64,000 nucleotides of DNA from Bog-950 sp046329495 (GCA_046329495.1 JAXLUO010000008.1:1-64000); one strand, 5' to 3'; counted from the first letter of the stretch, positions 9,332 to 19,293 are shown. Numbers and translations are program-made. The notes: generated by a model from the letters alone, not told the origin.

Positions 9332-10225
9332 ATGGAGAAGTTCACGGTTTGGTTAGCCTGTTTATTTTGGTTTTTTGCATCACATGCTCAGGCAGTTATC
9401 GATGTACAAAAAGCCTTTCTACAATTGAATAATAAGCCTACTCTGCAGCGGTTTGCTTATACCGGTAAATTACCTAAGGTTGGTGGGCATCTGCAGGGTA
9501 TACAAATCTGGCAGTCCTCTTCCGCAGAATATCCCGTACTTACCGGTAGTTCAGGAAACTTGGCCTACTGCCTTATCGTGAAACAGAATCACAGTGATCA
9601 GTTACAACTACTTGATACCTTCCCGTTTCGTCATGCGGGTGGTTGTCAGGTTGCCGGTAATCAATTATTAGTTGGCGTTGAGGATAATATAGCAAAAGCC
9701 GAATCAGAGATTGTTTTAGTTCAATTAAATGATACAAGTTCCAATTTGCTTCATGCTGTTTTGGCCAAAAGAAACGGAATATTTAAGCGTTCTACAGCCG
9801 GTGCTACTGCTGCTTGTTATACCTCCGCTACTCGATTATTAGTGGCAGTTGGTGACTGGGATACCCAAAATATTGATTTCTATAATTGTAGCCGGATAGA
9901 ATGCGATTCTGTGAATACCATTCAGGTTCCTGACTCCTTAAATCTGCCGGCGTATCAGGCAATCAATCTGCTTCAGCAGAATGGCACAATTTACCTGGTG
10001 GGTTTTGCTCAATCGGGCAACCGCAACCGGGCCGACTTGTTGCAGCTTGAATTGAGCACCACTAAATTTTGCTCCATTTCACTTGTCGCCTCTTACTATT
10101 TCAATATTTCCCATGGAGCCAGCTTCAGATACGGTGCCGGTCTCTCTTACTATAACGATACACTGTGCCTATATGCAACCCAGCGTAATCTGAAGCGAAA
10201 AAACATAATTGCTGTTTATCGGTAA
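9332..10225 (+). CDS. Exported hypothetical protein, possible beta-propeller
   Basis: A 297-residue protein with a clear signal peptide (MEKFTVWLACLFWFFASHAQA). The mature part is rich in short beta-strand-like segments (for example YPVLTGSSGNLAYCLIV, QLLVGVEDNI, TRLLVAVGDWD, TIYLVGFAQSG) spaced as in propeller blades, and has several cysteines. No catalytic motif is recognised and no T9SS tail is seen. It starts 16 bases from the divergent histidine kinase start (if that uses 9315) and its stop abuts the convergent symporter stop without a gap. Function unknown. Confidence 0.65.
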   Translation: MEKFTVWLACLFWFFASHAQAVIDVQKAFLQLNNKPTLQRFAYTGKLPKVGGHLQGIQIWQSSSAEYPVLTGSSGNLAYCLIVKQNHSDQLQLLDTFPFRHAGGCQVAGNQLLVGVEDNIAKAESEIVLVQLNDTSSNLLHAVLAKRNGIFKRSTAGATAACYTSATRLLVAVGDWDTQNIDFYNCSRIECDSVNTIQVPDSLNLPAYQAINLLQQNGTIYLVGFAQSGNRNRADLLQLELSTTKFCSISLVASYYFNISHGASFRYGAGLSYYNDTLCLYATQRNLKRKNIIAVYR

Positions 10226-11899
10226 CTACCAGAACATCATATAAAGTGCTGCCAGTATACCTAAGATAATCAGCGAGCCTACCGCAAAACTGTTGCTAAC
10301 GCGGAACATGGAAGCGTCAACTTCAAGCGCTTTCCCTTTTGTTTCATCTTTCGGCTGCAGATTGCTGATTACCCACATGCCTAAAACACACAATACAAAA
10401 ACAATACCCATTCGGTCGAGAAAGGGAACAGCATACGCATGATCGGCGTTTAACGCAGCAAAACCTGAAGAGGCAAGGAAGGAAAGATCCATCCATTTGG
10501 GTAAAAGTGAAATCAGAAGTGAAAGCACAAAACCGCCTACCATTGCAAAAATGGCAGCTGCACTGGTTGTCCGTTTATAAAAGAATCCCATAATAAACAT
10601 GGCAAAAATGCCGGGGCTTAACATGCCGGTATAGTCCTGTATAAATTGAAAGCCTCCTTTTTTATCAATACCTAAAAATGGAGCAATCACAACCGCAATT
10701 AAAAGCGCAGCAACAACAGTAATTCGGCCGGTCATTACCACTGTCTTTTCATCGGCATTTTTGTTTAAATGTTTTTTAAAGATGTCCAGCGTAAAAATGG
10801 TAGATATACTGTTGGCCTTGCCCGCCAGCGAAGCAACCACAGCCGCTGTTAAAGCGGCGAAGGCTAAGCCTTTTAAGCCTGCAGGTAATAAATTCAATAA
10901 TACGGGATATGCATGGTCAGGATTCAAACTTTCACCTTGTCCCATAGCGCTTGCTATTTCGGTGTGCTGCTGGTATAACACATACGCTGCAATACCGGGT
11001 AATACAACTATAACAGGCATTAATATCTTAAGGAATGCCGCAAACAAAATTCCACTGCGGGCAGTCGGTAAATCAGCGCCTAAGGCGCGTTGTGTAATGT
11101 ACTGATTGCATCCCCAGTAATTCAGGTTCGCTATCCACATGCCTCCTAACAGAACAGTTAAACCTGGAAGATCCAGATAAAACGGATTATCTTTTTTCAA
11201 TACCATATGGAAATGATCACCGGCATTGCTTAGCAAATAATTAAAACCGCTTAGCGCTCCATGTCCGCCGCTTAACGATGCCACCAGGTTCAGCGCCAAA
11301 TAAGTAGTAGCTAAACCACCCACCACCAAAAAGAATACCTGTATAATATCGGTATAGCCAATCACCTTCATACCACCCAGCGTAATCACCAGTGCAAAAG
11401 CTGCCAGCAATAGCATGCAAAGTGTAAGGTTTAGTCCCGAGAGGCTACTAACCGCCAAAGCACCCAGGTATAAAATAGAGGTAAGATTTACTACCACATA
11501 CAACAACAACCAAAATACAGCCATTATCATGGCCACTGTGCCGTTATACCGCTGCTGCAAAAATTGCGGCATAGTATAAATCTTGTTCTTTAAGTATACA
11601 GGCATAAAAAATACAGCAACTATAATCAGGGTTGCTGCAGCCATCCATTCGTAACTGGCAATAGCCAGGCCCATCTTAAAGCCCGACCCGCTCATGCCTA
11701 TAAATTGTTCGGCACTGATATTGGAAGCGATCAACGAAGCACCGATAGCCCACCAGGTCAATTGGCCTTCAGCTAAAAAATAATCTTTCGAATCTTCCTT
11801 CGCCTTCTTTTTACTAAAATATATCCAGCTACCATAACCGATAACTACCATAAAATAAATCAGGAATACAAGGTAATCGGCGCTTTGTAATAGGGGCAT
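10226..11899 (-). CDS. Sodium:solute symporter (SSS family, SglT-like)
   Basis: A 557-residue membrane protein of the solute:sodium symporter family, with the usual run of about 14 hydrophobic helices. Near the N-terminus it has DYFLAEGQLTWWAIGASLIASNISAEQFIGMSG, the family's helix-1 region in sodium/sugar cotransporters such as vSGLT; the helix YNGTVAMIMAVFWLLL and a G-rich segment GGMKVIGYTDIIQ also match. It probably imports a sugar or related solute with Na+ across the inner membrane. It stands alone on its strand, with its stop directly against the convergent gene at 10225. Sugar specificity is inferred from the family subgroup only. Confidence 0.87.
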   Translation of the reverse strand: MPLLQSADYLVFLIYFMVVIGYGSWIYFSKKKAKEDSKDYFLAEGQLTWWAIGASLIASNISAEQFIGMSGSGFKMGLAIASYEWMAAATLIIVAVFFMPVYLKNKIYTMPQFLQQRYNGTVAMIMAVFWLLLYVVVNLTSILYLGALAVSSLSGLNLTLCMLLLAAFALVITLGGMKVIGYTDIIQVFFLVVGGLATTYLALNLVASLSGGHGALSGFNYLLSNAGDHFHMVLKKDNPFYLDLPGLTVLLGGMWIANLNYWGCNQYITQRALGADLPTARSGILFAAFLKILMPVIVVLPGIAAYVLYQQHTEIASAMGQGESLNPDHAYPVLLNLLPAGLKGLAFAALTAAVVASLAGKANSISTIFTLDIFKKHLNKNADEKTVVMTGRITVVAALLIAVVIAPFLGIDKKGGFQFIQDYTGMLSPGIFAMFIMGFFYKRTTSAAAIFAMVGGFVLSLLISLLPKWMDLSFLASSGFAALNADHAYAVPFLDRMGIVFVLCVLGMWVISNLQPKDETKGKALEVDASMFRVSNSFAVGSLIILGILAALYMMFW

Positions 11900-11950
11900 A
11901 GAGGTTCGGGTTTCGTAACCTAATATCGAAATTCTGCATGAATATCAACA

Positions 11951-11977
11951 CAAAAGAAAACGGGCCTTGCGGCCCGT
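11951..11977 (-). terminator. Rho-independent terminator after the methyltransferase pair
   Basis: A perfect 7-bp stem ACGGGCC/GGCCCGT (11960-11966 with 11971-11977) closes a 4-base loop and, read on the minus strand, is followed by TTTTCTTTTG. It lies 26 bases beyond the stop at 12003 and so ends the methyltransferase unit before the symporter gene. Confidence 0.8.
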
Positions 11978-12002
11978 GAATAAGACAGTTAGATTCCGCC
12001 TG

Positions 12003-12710
12003 CTAAAAACGGCTTTTAATATTAGCCAGAATTAAATCGCCCTGCGCTTTTTGATCAAGGCTCTTTAACTCTCTGCGTGGGCGGATGATTATATTCTGGT
12101 AATCGTATTGTTGGGTATGCAGCGAGTAGGGTTCAACTTTTTCAATATAAAACCCATTATCGTAAGCCAGTTGAGCAAAGTGGTTTACATGCAGCGGTTG
12201 ATCAATGATTTGTAAAAGATCAGGGCGGTTTTGGTGCACCCATTCCAGTGCCAGTGGCTCAGGATTATTGATCAGTATAACGGAATTTTCATGTACCAGA
12301 CCTTTCAGGGTGCTGAAAATTTTAGGATGTGTGCTTACCGGTATATGTTCCAGCACATCAGGGAAGATAATGAAATCAAACTTTTTATTGTAGCTAAAGT
12401 CTGTCATGTCCGTTACCACAAAATCGGTGCGGTTGCGGTCGCTGTATTTTTTGCGCAAAAAAGCAATGGTTTGCGAACTGATATCAGCACCGGTGAAAAA
12501 ACCATCGGTAAGGTAATTGATAATCAAACCCGATAACGATCCGATGCCACAACCAATCTCTAGTACAGTTGAGGTGTTTTTTAGCCCCGCTTTTTTAAGG
12601 TTCTTAAAAATGGTGCGGTGGCGGCTGTTGGGTTTGCTAAGCTTCGTTTGCTCGTATTCGTCCCACAGCTTATCGTAATACTCCCCTACCTGTTTCGATT
12701 GTTCACTCAT
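12003..12710 (-). CDS. Class I SAM-dependent methyltransferase
   Basis: A 235-residue methyltransferase with motif I VLEIGCGIGSLSG (about residues 49-61), an acidic residue after the second strand (GADIS), VVTDMTDF as the third and the post-motif FDFIIFPDVLEHIP. These bind S-adenosylmethionine. The start is two bases after the stop of the next methyltransferase upstream, so the two are translated from one message that ends at the hairpin at 11951-11977. Such tandem methyltransferases in Bacteroidota are often found near glycan or secondary-metabolite genes, but nothing here fixes the substrate. Confidence 0.85.
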   Translation of the reverse strand: MSEQSKQVGEYYDKLWDEYEQTKLSKPNSRHRTIFKNLKKAGLKNTSTVLEIGCGIGSLSGLIINYLTDGFFTGADISSQTIAFLRKKYSDRNRTDFVVTDMTDFSYNKKFDFIIFPDVLEHIPVSTHPKIFSTLKGLVHENSVILINNPEPLALEWVHQNRPDLLQIIDQPLHVNHFAQLAYDNGFYIEKVEPYSLHTQQYDYQNIIIRPRRELKSLDQKAQGDLILANIKSRF

Positions 12711-12712
12711 AA

Positions 12713-13657
12713 CTATGCTTGTTTGGTGGCACGTGCTTCTACGCCATTGCCTCCTTTATTTATCCAAATGTTTTTACCACCTAATTTTTCCAACTCCGCC
12801 TTTATCTGCTCAGGCGTACGCAGGTGCTTATAGTAATCTGTCAGCGAATCGTAGCTATCTAAACGCGCCCACTCATAATGCTCTTCGCGGCTTAGCTCAG
12901 GGTGCAGTTTCATATAGGTCATCACCGGCGATACGCGTTTTACAAACCAATCCAGGGCAGGCATGTTACGGAAACTCCAGTGCAGTGGAAAGAACGTATT
13001 GGTTAAGCCGTCTACAATTTTTTTCGAGGTTTCAGGCTTCATTTCTTTTAAAACCAAGCGCCAGTAGCTGGCCGGGTTAAAGTAGTAATTGATACGCCAG
13101 ATGTAATGATCAATAACCAGCAATCCTCCGGGTTTTACCATGTTCCACAAGGCCTCAATAGTTTTTTCGCTGCTTGGCGTATGTTGTATTACGCCCAAAC
13201 ACATTACAATATCAAAACTCTGTGGTGCAAAGGGCAACTCGTAAACGCTGGCTTGTGCAATGCTGTAATTCGCAGCATTGCCGATGTTCTCTTTATTCAC
13301 TTCTACAGCTGCGCTCAAGTCAATAGAGTGCGTGTTACCTCCTCCCTTTACTAATAATTCCGTAAAACGACCGGCTCCTGCCCCAACTTCTAATATGTCT
13401 TTTCCACGTAGGTCTTCAATCTTACACCCCAGACAGCGCTCCAAACGCTCCTGCGAAATTTTAGTGCCGTTAAAACTGTCTAATTGTGTTTTGGCAAAGT
13501 TCTTCCATTGAAAGCCAAAGGCATTTGCATAATTATCGGCAGGTACAAAACGGGGTATACCATTTACTACCGGAAATTTTTCACCGGAAGCGGTTACAAG
13601 TTCATTGCCGGCTGCCGTTAAAGCCTGGCCTGTTTTGGGAGATACAAAAGCTATCAT
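12713..13657 (-). CDS. Class I SAM methyltransferase with Trm112-like N-terminus
   Basis: A 314-residue protein. Residues 1-38 (SPKTGQAL, SGEKFPVVNGIPRFV) match the short Trm112-like segment that precedes many methyltransferase domains; the zinc cysteines normally seen there are absent. The methyltransferase core has motif I DILEVGAGAGRFTELL (about residues 87-102), an acidic SIDLS, and FDIVMCLGVIQHTP. It is the first gene of a two-gene unit. A role in modifying sugars or small molecules is plausible but unproven. Confidence 0.83.
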   Translation of the reverse strand: MIAFVSPKTGQALTAAGNELVTASGEKFPVVNGIPRFVPADNYANAFGFQWKNFAKTQLDSFNGTKISQERLERCLGCKIEDLRGKDILEVGAGAGRFTELLVKGGGNTHSIDLSAAVEVNKENIGNAANYSIAQASVYELPFAPQSFDIVMCLGVIQHTPSSEKTIEALWNMVKPGGLLVIDHYIWRINYYFNPASYWRLVLKEMKPETSKKIVDGLTNTFFPLHWSFRNMPALDWFVKRVSPVMTYMKLHPELSREEHYEWARLDSYDSLTDYYKHLRTPEQIKAELEKLGGKNIWINKGGNGVEARATKQA

Positions 13658-13759
13658 AACTATAGGGTGCTAAGGTAAAATTCTTGGGCTATTTCACGGC
13701 ACTGGCCGTGTAAAGGGGTAAACCCGTTAATTTCCTTTTATTTGGAACAAATTGAAAGT

Positions 13760-15304
13760 ATGAACCCTGAAATCCTCCTCATACTCATAGGCTCGGTTTT
13801 TAGCGCCATTATGATCGCGGTTACCTTTTTTATAAATAGGAACCATCAACCTAAGGCATTATGGATGCTCTTCTTTACAGAGATGTGGGAGCGTTTTTCC
13901 TTCTACGGTATGCGCGCTTTGCTGATCTTGTATATGACCCACGTGCTGGGTTATCTGGACGAGCCTGCTAACCTGCAATATGGTGCTTATAATGCGCTGG
14001 TATATACTATGCCTTTGTTGGGTGGTTGGATAGCCGATAAGTTATTGGGTTTCCGTAAATCCATCCTTTTAGGAGGTATTTTAATGGCTATAGGTCACCT
14101 GGTATTAGCAATACCAAGTACAGACACATTTTTTCTGGGGCTCGGCTTTCTTATCTCAGGTAACGGCTTTTTCAAACCTAATATCTCCAGTTTTTTGGGC
14201 CGTTATTACTCCGAAAACGACCCTCGCAAGGATCCCGGCTATTCCATTTTCTATATGGGCATTAATACAGGGGCTTTTCTTGGTGGTGCACTTTGTGGTT
14301 ACCTGGGCCAGAAAATTAACTGGCACCTGGGCTTTGGTGTAGCAGGCGGTTTTATGATGCTGGGCTTACTGGTGTTCATCATCTTTCAACGCATGTTGGG
14401 CACCGAACACGGTTATTCCCCTGTTCCTCAAGTGCTGAAAGAAAAAATTGCGGGTATCAGCAAAGAGTGGTTATTGTATGGTGGTGCCTTTGCCTTAGTA
14501 CCGCTGATGATGATACTGGTGCCCAACTATGCAGTAATGAACTATGTAATGGTGCCGGTAGGTGTTTTAGCCATAGTATATGTGGTTGCCGTTAGCATGC
14601 GCGAAAACAAAGAAGCTATGCAAAAACTTTGGGCAGCAGCCATCCTCATCATTTTTTCCGTGGTATTCTGGGGCTTCTATGAACAATCTGGCGGGGCCTT
14701 AAACCTAATGGCCGAGCGCAACGTGGATATGACTGTTGCCGGTAATCCACTGCCATCCGCCATGGTGAACAATGCCATCAATCCATTCTACATTATCCTT
14801 CTCTCTCCCATTTTTGCTATCATGTGGGAGTGGCTTATCAAGTGGAAGAAAGAGCCTAATACCCCAGTTAAATTCGGTATCTCTTTTCTATTGATAGGCA
14901 TTGGCTACACTGTTTTTGTATTAGGAGGCACTGTTGGAAAGGATACAGGTTTAATGCCTCTCTTCTATTTTGCCGGAGGCTACTTTTTTATTACGGCAGG
15001 TGAGTTGTTTATTTCCCCTATCGGCTTATCAATGGTCACCAAACTTTCACCGTTACACATGGTGGGTTATATGATGGGCCTCTGGTTTCTTGCTTCTGCT
15101 TTCGGGCACGATTTAGCAGGCTGGATAGGCTCTCAAATGGCCATCCCGAAAACCAATGCAGATGGCTCAGCCTTCACAGCTGTACAGTCTCTTCCTATTT
15201 ACATGAACGGTTGCATGCAAATTGCCAAGGTATCGTTAGTAGGTGGAGTGCTTATTTTAATCACTTCACCATTTATCAAAAAACTGATGGATGGTATTCA
15301 TTAA
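13760..15304 (+). CDS. POT/PTR family peptide MFS transporter
   Basis: A proton-coupled oligopeptide transporter of about 514 residues. The hallmark EMWERFSFYGMRALLILYM corresponds to the ExxERFxYY motif of helix 1 that couples protons to peptide uptake; GNGFFKPNISSFLGRYY is the second family signature. About 14 hydrophobic helices are visible. I choose ATG at 13760; the frame opens at a TTG at 13742, which would add only six residues. It imports di- and tripeptides across the inner membrane. Its stop overlaps the stop of the convergent pnuC gene by three bases. Confidence 0.9.
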   Translation: MNPEILLILIGSVFSAIMIAVTFFINRNHQPKALWMLFFTEMWERFSFYGMRALLILYMTHVLGYLDEPANLQYGAYNALVYTMPLLGGWIADKLLGFRKSILLGGILMAIGHLVLAIPSTDTFFLGLGFLISGNGFFKPNISSFLGRYYSENDPRKDPGYSIFYMGINTGAFLGGALCGYLGQKINWHLGFGVAGGFMMLGLLVFIIFQRMLGTEHGYSPVPQVLKEKIAGISKEWLLYGGAFALVPLMMILVPNYAVMNYVMVPVGVLAIVYVVAVSMRENKEAMQKLWAAAILIIFSVVFWGFYEQSGGALNLMAERNVDMTVAGNPLPSAMVNNAINPFYIILLSPIFAIMWEWLIKWKKEPNTPVKFGISFLLIGIGYTVFVLGGTVGKDTGLMPLFYFAGGYFFITAGELFISPIGLSMVTKLSPLHMVGYMMGLWFLASAFGHDLAGWIGSQMAIPKTNADGSAFTAVQSLPIYMNGCMQIAKVSLVGGVLILITSPFIKKLMDGIH

Positions 15305-15888
15305 ACCTGTAACTGTTTCTTCCATTCAATGTAGCCGTAGTAAGCTACAATGGCAAAAAACACGTAAAGGCCTGAAGTTGCCTTTAAATCCTTTAGGTAA
15401 TACATGGGAGCAGCTACCAGGTCTATAACAATCCAGTATATCCAGTTTTCCAAAACCTTACGGGCAGTTAAATACGTGGCGATAAAACTGAATACTGTAA
15501 CAGCGGCATCAATATACGGGTAAGCATTTCCAACTTTCGAAAACAGGTAACCGCAAATCAGCGTTAACACAACTCCGGTTGCAAACCAGGGCAGGTGCCG
15601 GGCAAATGATAGGCGGTGAACATGCAGGGTTGTTACAGCAGTTTGCGGACGGCTCCAGGCCCACCAACCATATAAACCGGCTACTACATAATACGATTGC
15701 AGAATCGCATCCTGATATAGATGCCCACCTAAATTTATATAGATGTAAATGCCGGAACTAAGTATGCCAAATGGCCAGCACCACACATCTTCACCGGTCG
15801 CCATCAGCACGTAAAGCAAACCGGTTAGCACAGCCATCCATTCCAGATAGCCCAGGAACAAATTCATAGAATTCAGCTGTGCAAACAT
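15301..15888 (-). CDS. pnuC: Nicotinamide riboside transporter PnuC
   Basis: A 195-residue membrane protein with seven or so hydrophobic helices and typical PnuC features: WPFGILSSGIYIYINLGGHLYQDAILQ with the following YVVAGLYGWWAW, and near the C-terminus ENWIYWIVIDLVAAPMYYLKDL. PnuC allows facilitated entry of nicotinamide riboside (or, in relatives, other vitamins such as thiamine) for NAD synthesis. Start may be Met at 15888 or the internal Met at 15867. No riboswitch was recognised upstream, and the usual nadR-type partner gene is not adjacent, so the exact substrate is less sure than the family. Confidence 0.88.
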   Translation of the reverse strand: MFAQLNSMNLFLGYLEWMAVLTGLLYVLMATGEDVWCWPFGILSSGIYIYINLGGHLYQDAILQSYYVVAGLYGWWAWSRPQTAVTTLHVHRLSFARHLPWFATGVVLTLICGYLFSKVGNAYPYIDAAVTVFSFIATYLTARKVLENWIYWIVIDLVAAPMYYLKDLKATSGLYVFFAIVAYYGYIEWKKQLQV

Positions 15889-15904
15889 TCGCCGCTAAGG
15901 AAGG

Positions 15905-15944
15905 GATAAAAAAGAAGAGAGGCAACCCAAAAGGTTACCTCTCT
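15905..15944 (-). terminator. Rho-independent terminator after the SprB-repeat gene
   Basis: A stem of 11 pairs with one C/A mismatch (15916-15927 with 15933-15944, loop 15928-15932) is followed on the minus strand by TCTTTTTTATC. It lies 25 bases past the stop at 15970 and separates that gene from pnuC on the same strand. Confidence 0.85.
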
Positions 15945-15969
15945 AAGGCACATAAGAATGAATAAAACT

Positions 15970-18900
15970 TTATTGTTTAACCATCAGCAAACTCTTCGAT
16001 CCCTCGGCATTTTTAATTCGAACGGTATATACCCCCGCAGGCCACTCAGTTGAGTTAACCGTTAATTGACTTTGTCCTGCATTAAGGTTAACATGTTGTT
16101 GTAAGGCAACACGGCCAAGCAAATCATTAACTTCTAATTCACCTACAAAAGTTTTTTGCAGGGTTACTTGTAATGTCGTTCCCCCGGCCGTTGGGTTAGG
16201 TGCAAGTTGCATATTAATCACATCCGCCAGTTCATGTATGCCTACTGTTTGTAAAGTATTTACAGTGGTATTGGTAATTATTGGCTCATTAAAATCGAAA
16301 TAAATACTGGCAGTATTTTTAAACTCGGTGCCCATGGGCAGGTTTTTCTTTTGTTTAATGTAGAAGGACACAAAGCCCTGGCTGCTTTCCTTGCTGGTAA
16401 GGGTGTCAGTTAAATAAATCGGATCAAACATAAAGGCCAGCACATTGTTGCCAAACATCTGTGTATGGTAAGCATGGCTCGCTGCCCCTTGCTTAAAGGT
16501 GGCCAGGTCTAAGTCGCTATCAATGGTGTCGCGAATGGCAACAAACGAAGTAGGGTAGTTGCCTGTATTCTGAAAGCGAATCACATATTTCAGCGTTGAA
16601 TCGTTTTCGCTGATATAGCCTGGCGCACCTACACCTTTAGGTGTTACTGCTTTGTCATTAGGGTCATACGAACCAACTACCGTTGCAGTTATATCTTCTG
16701 TGTTGTTGGGCGGAGTGGCATCATTTACATCGGGAGTAACATGCGCGCTATAGTGTTGCAGAGTTCCTAAGGCTGTTCCTGCCGGAGTAGCAAAGTTTAA
16801 TACGCTATAAGTATATCCTCCGCCTGGCGCCAGATTTGTAAAGTCGATGTAAGCCGTATGAGTGCCTGTATTAACAGTAGTAGCACCGCTTAAGTAGGTT
16901 ACACCGGCATCATAATCTAATTCAACTTGTCCGCTAACCGGATAAAGACCATCGTTAAAAATGTAGACCGAAAAGTTATGTGTAAAACCGGGTCGTGGTG
17001 GCATGCTCGTAATGCTTACACGTAAGTCCGCCACATTCAGGGGTTGATCAAAAAAGTCCTGATTGCTATACGTATTTCCCGCAGTTGCACCATTTAGGAT
17101 AATCGACCCGGTTGGACAAATCTGGTTGCGAAACTGCGCGTATTGGGTAATGGCATAGTTGTTGGCCGGCACATAAAAACGATAGTTGCCTGTTGAATTG
17201 GTAATAGTCCCTGCGCCGGGAACACAACTCACGTAGGTGCCTTGTAAACCATATTCACCAGCATCGGCCGTGCAGTTGCCATTGGCATCGTCTAACACAT
17301 TTCCTTCAATAATGGCAGCACACGAAAGGTTCTGATAACCTACGCTGTTTGCATACGCATGTGCCCAGCATCCTGCTGCATCGGTAACATAAACACCTAT
17401 ACCCCATTGTGCTTCCAAACCGGTAGCACTGGCGCCTGTATTTCCATTACCCCAGCTATAAGTGTAAGGTGGGTTACCGCCGCTAAGTGTAACATTGGCC
17501 TGGCCGTCATTGCTAAATATGCAGGTGGCGGGGGTAACCTGCAAATAGGCTTGCATGGGACTGGTGTTATTTACCAAAGCGCTTTTTACCTGCGAGCAGC
17601 CATTGCTTGCCGTTATTGTAACCGTATAACTTCCGGCACTTAATCCCGTTATTGTTGCTGTATTGGCACCTGTATTCCAATGATACGAGAAAGTTAAACC
17701 GCTTCCTGTGCCTGATGCTACAGCGGCACCATTGTGTTGCTGGCAAATTTCGCTATTGGTGGCATATGCATTGGCATTGAAACCCGATGTAAGGTTTACG
17801 TTGGCTGCAGCGTAAGCAGTACAACCGGTTGCATCGGTAATGGTGCACCAGTAATACCCCGCAACCAGACTCGTTACACTGGCAGTTGTTGCTCCATTGT
17901 TCCATACGTATGTATATGGCGCTTGTCCTCCAACAGGGCTGGTGGTTACACTGCCTAACTGACCACCGCAAACCTGGTCGGTGTGGGTTGTGTTAGGTGT
18001 AATACTACTAACTGCCGAAACACAATTGCCTTGCTCAGCACTACAACCTGCGGCATCGGTAATGGTAACATAATAACAACTGGCAGGCAAGTTGCTGATG
18101 CTTTGTGTGGTGGCACCGGTACTCCAGGTAATAGTATAGGGTGCCGTACCAAGTGTAGGTGTTACAGTTGCTGTACCGTTTGAGCTTTGGCAAATATCGT
18201 TGGTAGTAACCAGGTTAGGATGAATGGGCGAATATTTTTGCACGTTAGTGCTACCATTGTTTTCGCAACCGCCGCCATCGTGTACGGTAACATCGTAGGT
18301 GCCGCTTGCAAGGCTGTTAATTACGGCTGTGGTTGCTCCAGTACTCCACAAATAACTATAAGGCCCTGTGCTGCCATTGGCTACAGCTGTAGCAGTACCA
18401 TTGTGTTGCAGGCAGTTTTCATCGGTTGTAGTTATGTTTAGCTGTATAGGTGTAGTAAAGTTTACATAAAAGTAATTGCTGGCAAAACATCCGTTGGCAT
18501 CTGTTACCGTGGCAACATAATACTTAGGTCCGGCAAGCCCGGTAATGGTAGCTGTTGTCCAACTGCCATTCGCAGCACCCCAGTTTTCGCTCCATGCATA
18601 TGTATAAGGCCCTGTACCGTTCGCTATGCTCGCGGTTGCTGATCCCGTGTTGTTGGTGCAATTAGCTGCTGTGCCGTTCATGGTTAATTGCAGGTTGCTT
18701 ACGCTTTGAACAAACAATCCCTGGGTGCTATCGCTTTCGCTGGCTACTACCTGACAACCGGCAGCGTCAGTTACCGTAACATCGTATACTCCTCCGGTTA
18801 AGTTGGTTATTGCTGCTGTGTTGCCACCATTGCTCCAGGCAAAGCTATACGGTATGTTGCCACCTTGCACGGTTAACGTAATTGAACCATCATGGTTAGG

Positions 18901-19254
18901 ACAGTTGTCCGGTGTGCTGGTGCCCTGGATATGAAAGGGCTGTGGAGAATAGATGTAATAAGTGCCGCATTGATTGTTGTTATCATGTATTTCTACCGAA
19001 TACATGCCACCGGATGTATTGCTGATATCCTCCGTAGTAGCTACAATGGTGTTGGGGTCGTTAAACCGCCAGCTATAGGTATAGGGTGCTGTACCGCCAC
19101 TTACTGTTATATCAATCTGTCCATCGTGGTTGCAGGGCGCAATCACAGATTGTGTTACCACAAACGGATGCTGCCAGCACTGGGCTTTTACAAGGGCTGG
19201 CAGTAAAATGTTTACCGCCAAAGCCATTATAGCATGTAATTTTGTGATTCGCAT
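15970..19254 (-). CDS. SprB-repeat surface protein with T9SS type A tail
   Basis: A 1094-residue exported protein. Signal peptide at residues 1-24 ending VKA-Q. Then eight SprB-type repeats of about 70 residues, each with a pattern like C..HNGTATA...GTAPYTYSWS.GATT..I..L..G.Y.VTVTDAAGC, with a Cys near each end that may pair. After these come a cysteine-flanked segment VLDDANGNCTADAGE resembling SdrD-B/Cna-B folds, a DUF11/DUF7619-like stretch (YVIRFQNTGNYP, then NTASIYFDFN), and a T9SS type A sorting domain: LAPNPTAGG, LEVNDLLGRV, WPAGVYTVRI, SLLMVKQ. It would cross the outer membrane by T9SS and stay on or leave the surface; SprB-type repeats are known from the Flavobacterium gliding adhesin. 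It is a single-gene transcript with its own terminator. Adhesion is inferred. Confidence 0.87.
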   Translation of the reverse strand: MRITKLHAIMALAVNILLPALVKAQCWQHPFVVTQSVIAPCNHDGQIDITVSGGTAPYTYSWRFNDPNTIVATTEDISNTSGGMYSVEIHDNNNQCGTYYIYSPQPFHIQGTSTPDNCPNHDGSITLTVQGGNIPYSFAWSNGGNTAAITNLTGGVYDVTVTDAAGCQVVASESDSTQGLFVQSVSNLQLTMNGTAANCTNNTGSATASIANGTGPYTYAWSENWGAANGSWTTATITGLAGPKYYVATVTDANGCFASNYFYVNFTTPIQLNITTTDENCLQHNGTATAVANGSTGPYSYLWSTGATTAVINSLASGTYDVTVHDGGGCENNGSTNVQKYSPIHPNLVTTNDICQSSNGTATVTPTLGTAPYTITWSTGATTQSISNLPASCYYVTITDAAGCSAEQGNCVSAVSSITPNTTHTDQVCGGQLGSVTTSPVGGQAPYTYVWNNGATTASVTSLVAGYYWCTITDATGCTAYAAANVNLTSGFNANAYATNSEICQQHNGAAVASGTGSGLTFSYHWNTGANTATITGLSAGSYTVTITASNGCSQVKSALVNNTSPMQAYLQVTPATCIFSNDGQANVTLSGGNPPYTYSWGNGNTGASATGLEAQWGIGVYVTDAAGCWAHAYANSVGYQNLSCAAIIEGNVLDDANGNCTADAGEYGLQGTYVSCVPGAGTITNSTGNYRFYVPANNYAITQYAQFRNQICPTGSIILNGATAGNTYSNQDFFDQPLNVADLRVSITSMPPRPGFTHNFSVYIFNDGLYPVSGQVELDYDAGVTYLSGATTVNTGTHTAYIDFTNLAPGGGYTYSVLNFATPAGTALGTLQHYSAHVTPDVNDATPPNNTEDITATVVGSYDPNDKAVTPKGVGAPGYISENDSTLKYVIRFQNTGNYPTSFVAIRDTIDSDLDLATFKQGAASHAYHTQMFGNNVLAFMFDPIYLTDTLTSKESSQGFVSFYIKQKKNLPMGTEFKNTASIYFDFNEPIITNTTVNTLQTVGIHELADVINMQLAPNPTAGGTTLQVTLQKTFVGELEVNDLLGRVALQQHVNLNAGQSQLTVNSTEWPAGVYTVRIKNAEGSKSLLMVKQ

Positions 19255-19293
19255 GGGAATATGTTTTAGTGTTCAATTCGTTTTAAGACATCC

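Noticed and set aside
16000..19200. Several plus-strand frames opposite the SprB-repeat gene (for example 17359-17643, 18892-19206)
   Set aside because: Cys/Ile-rich translations that mirror the sense repeats; no start signals. Shadows of the minus-strand gene.
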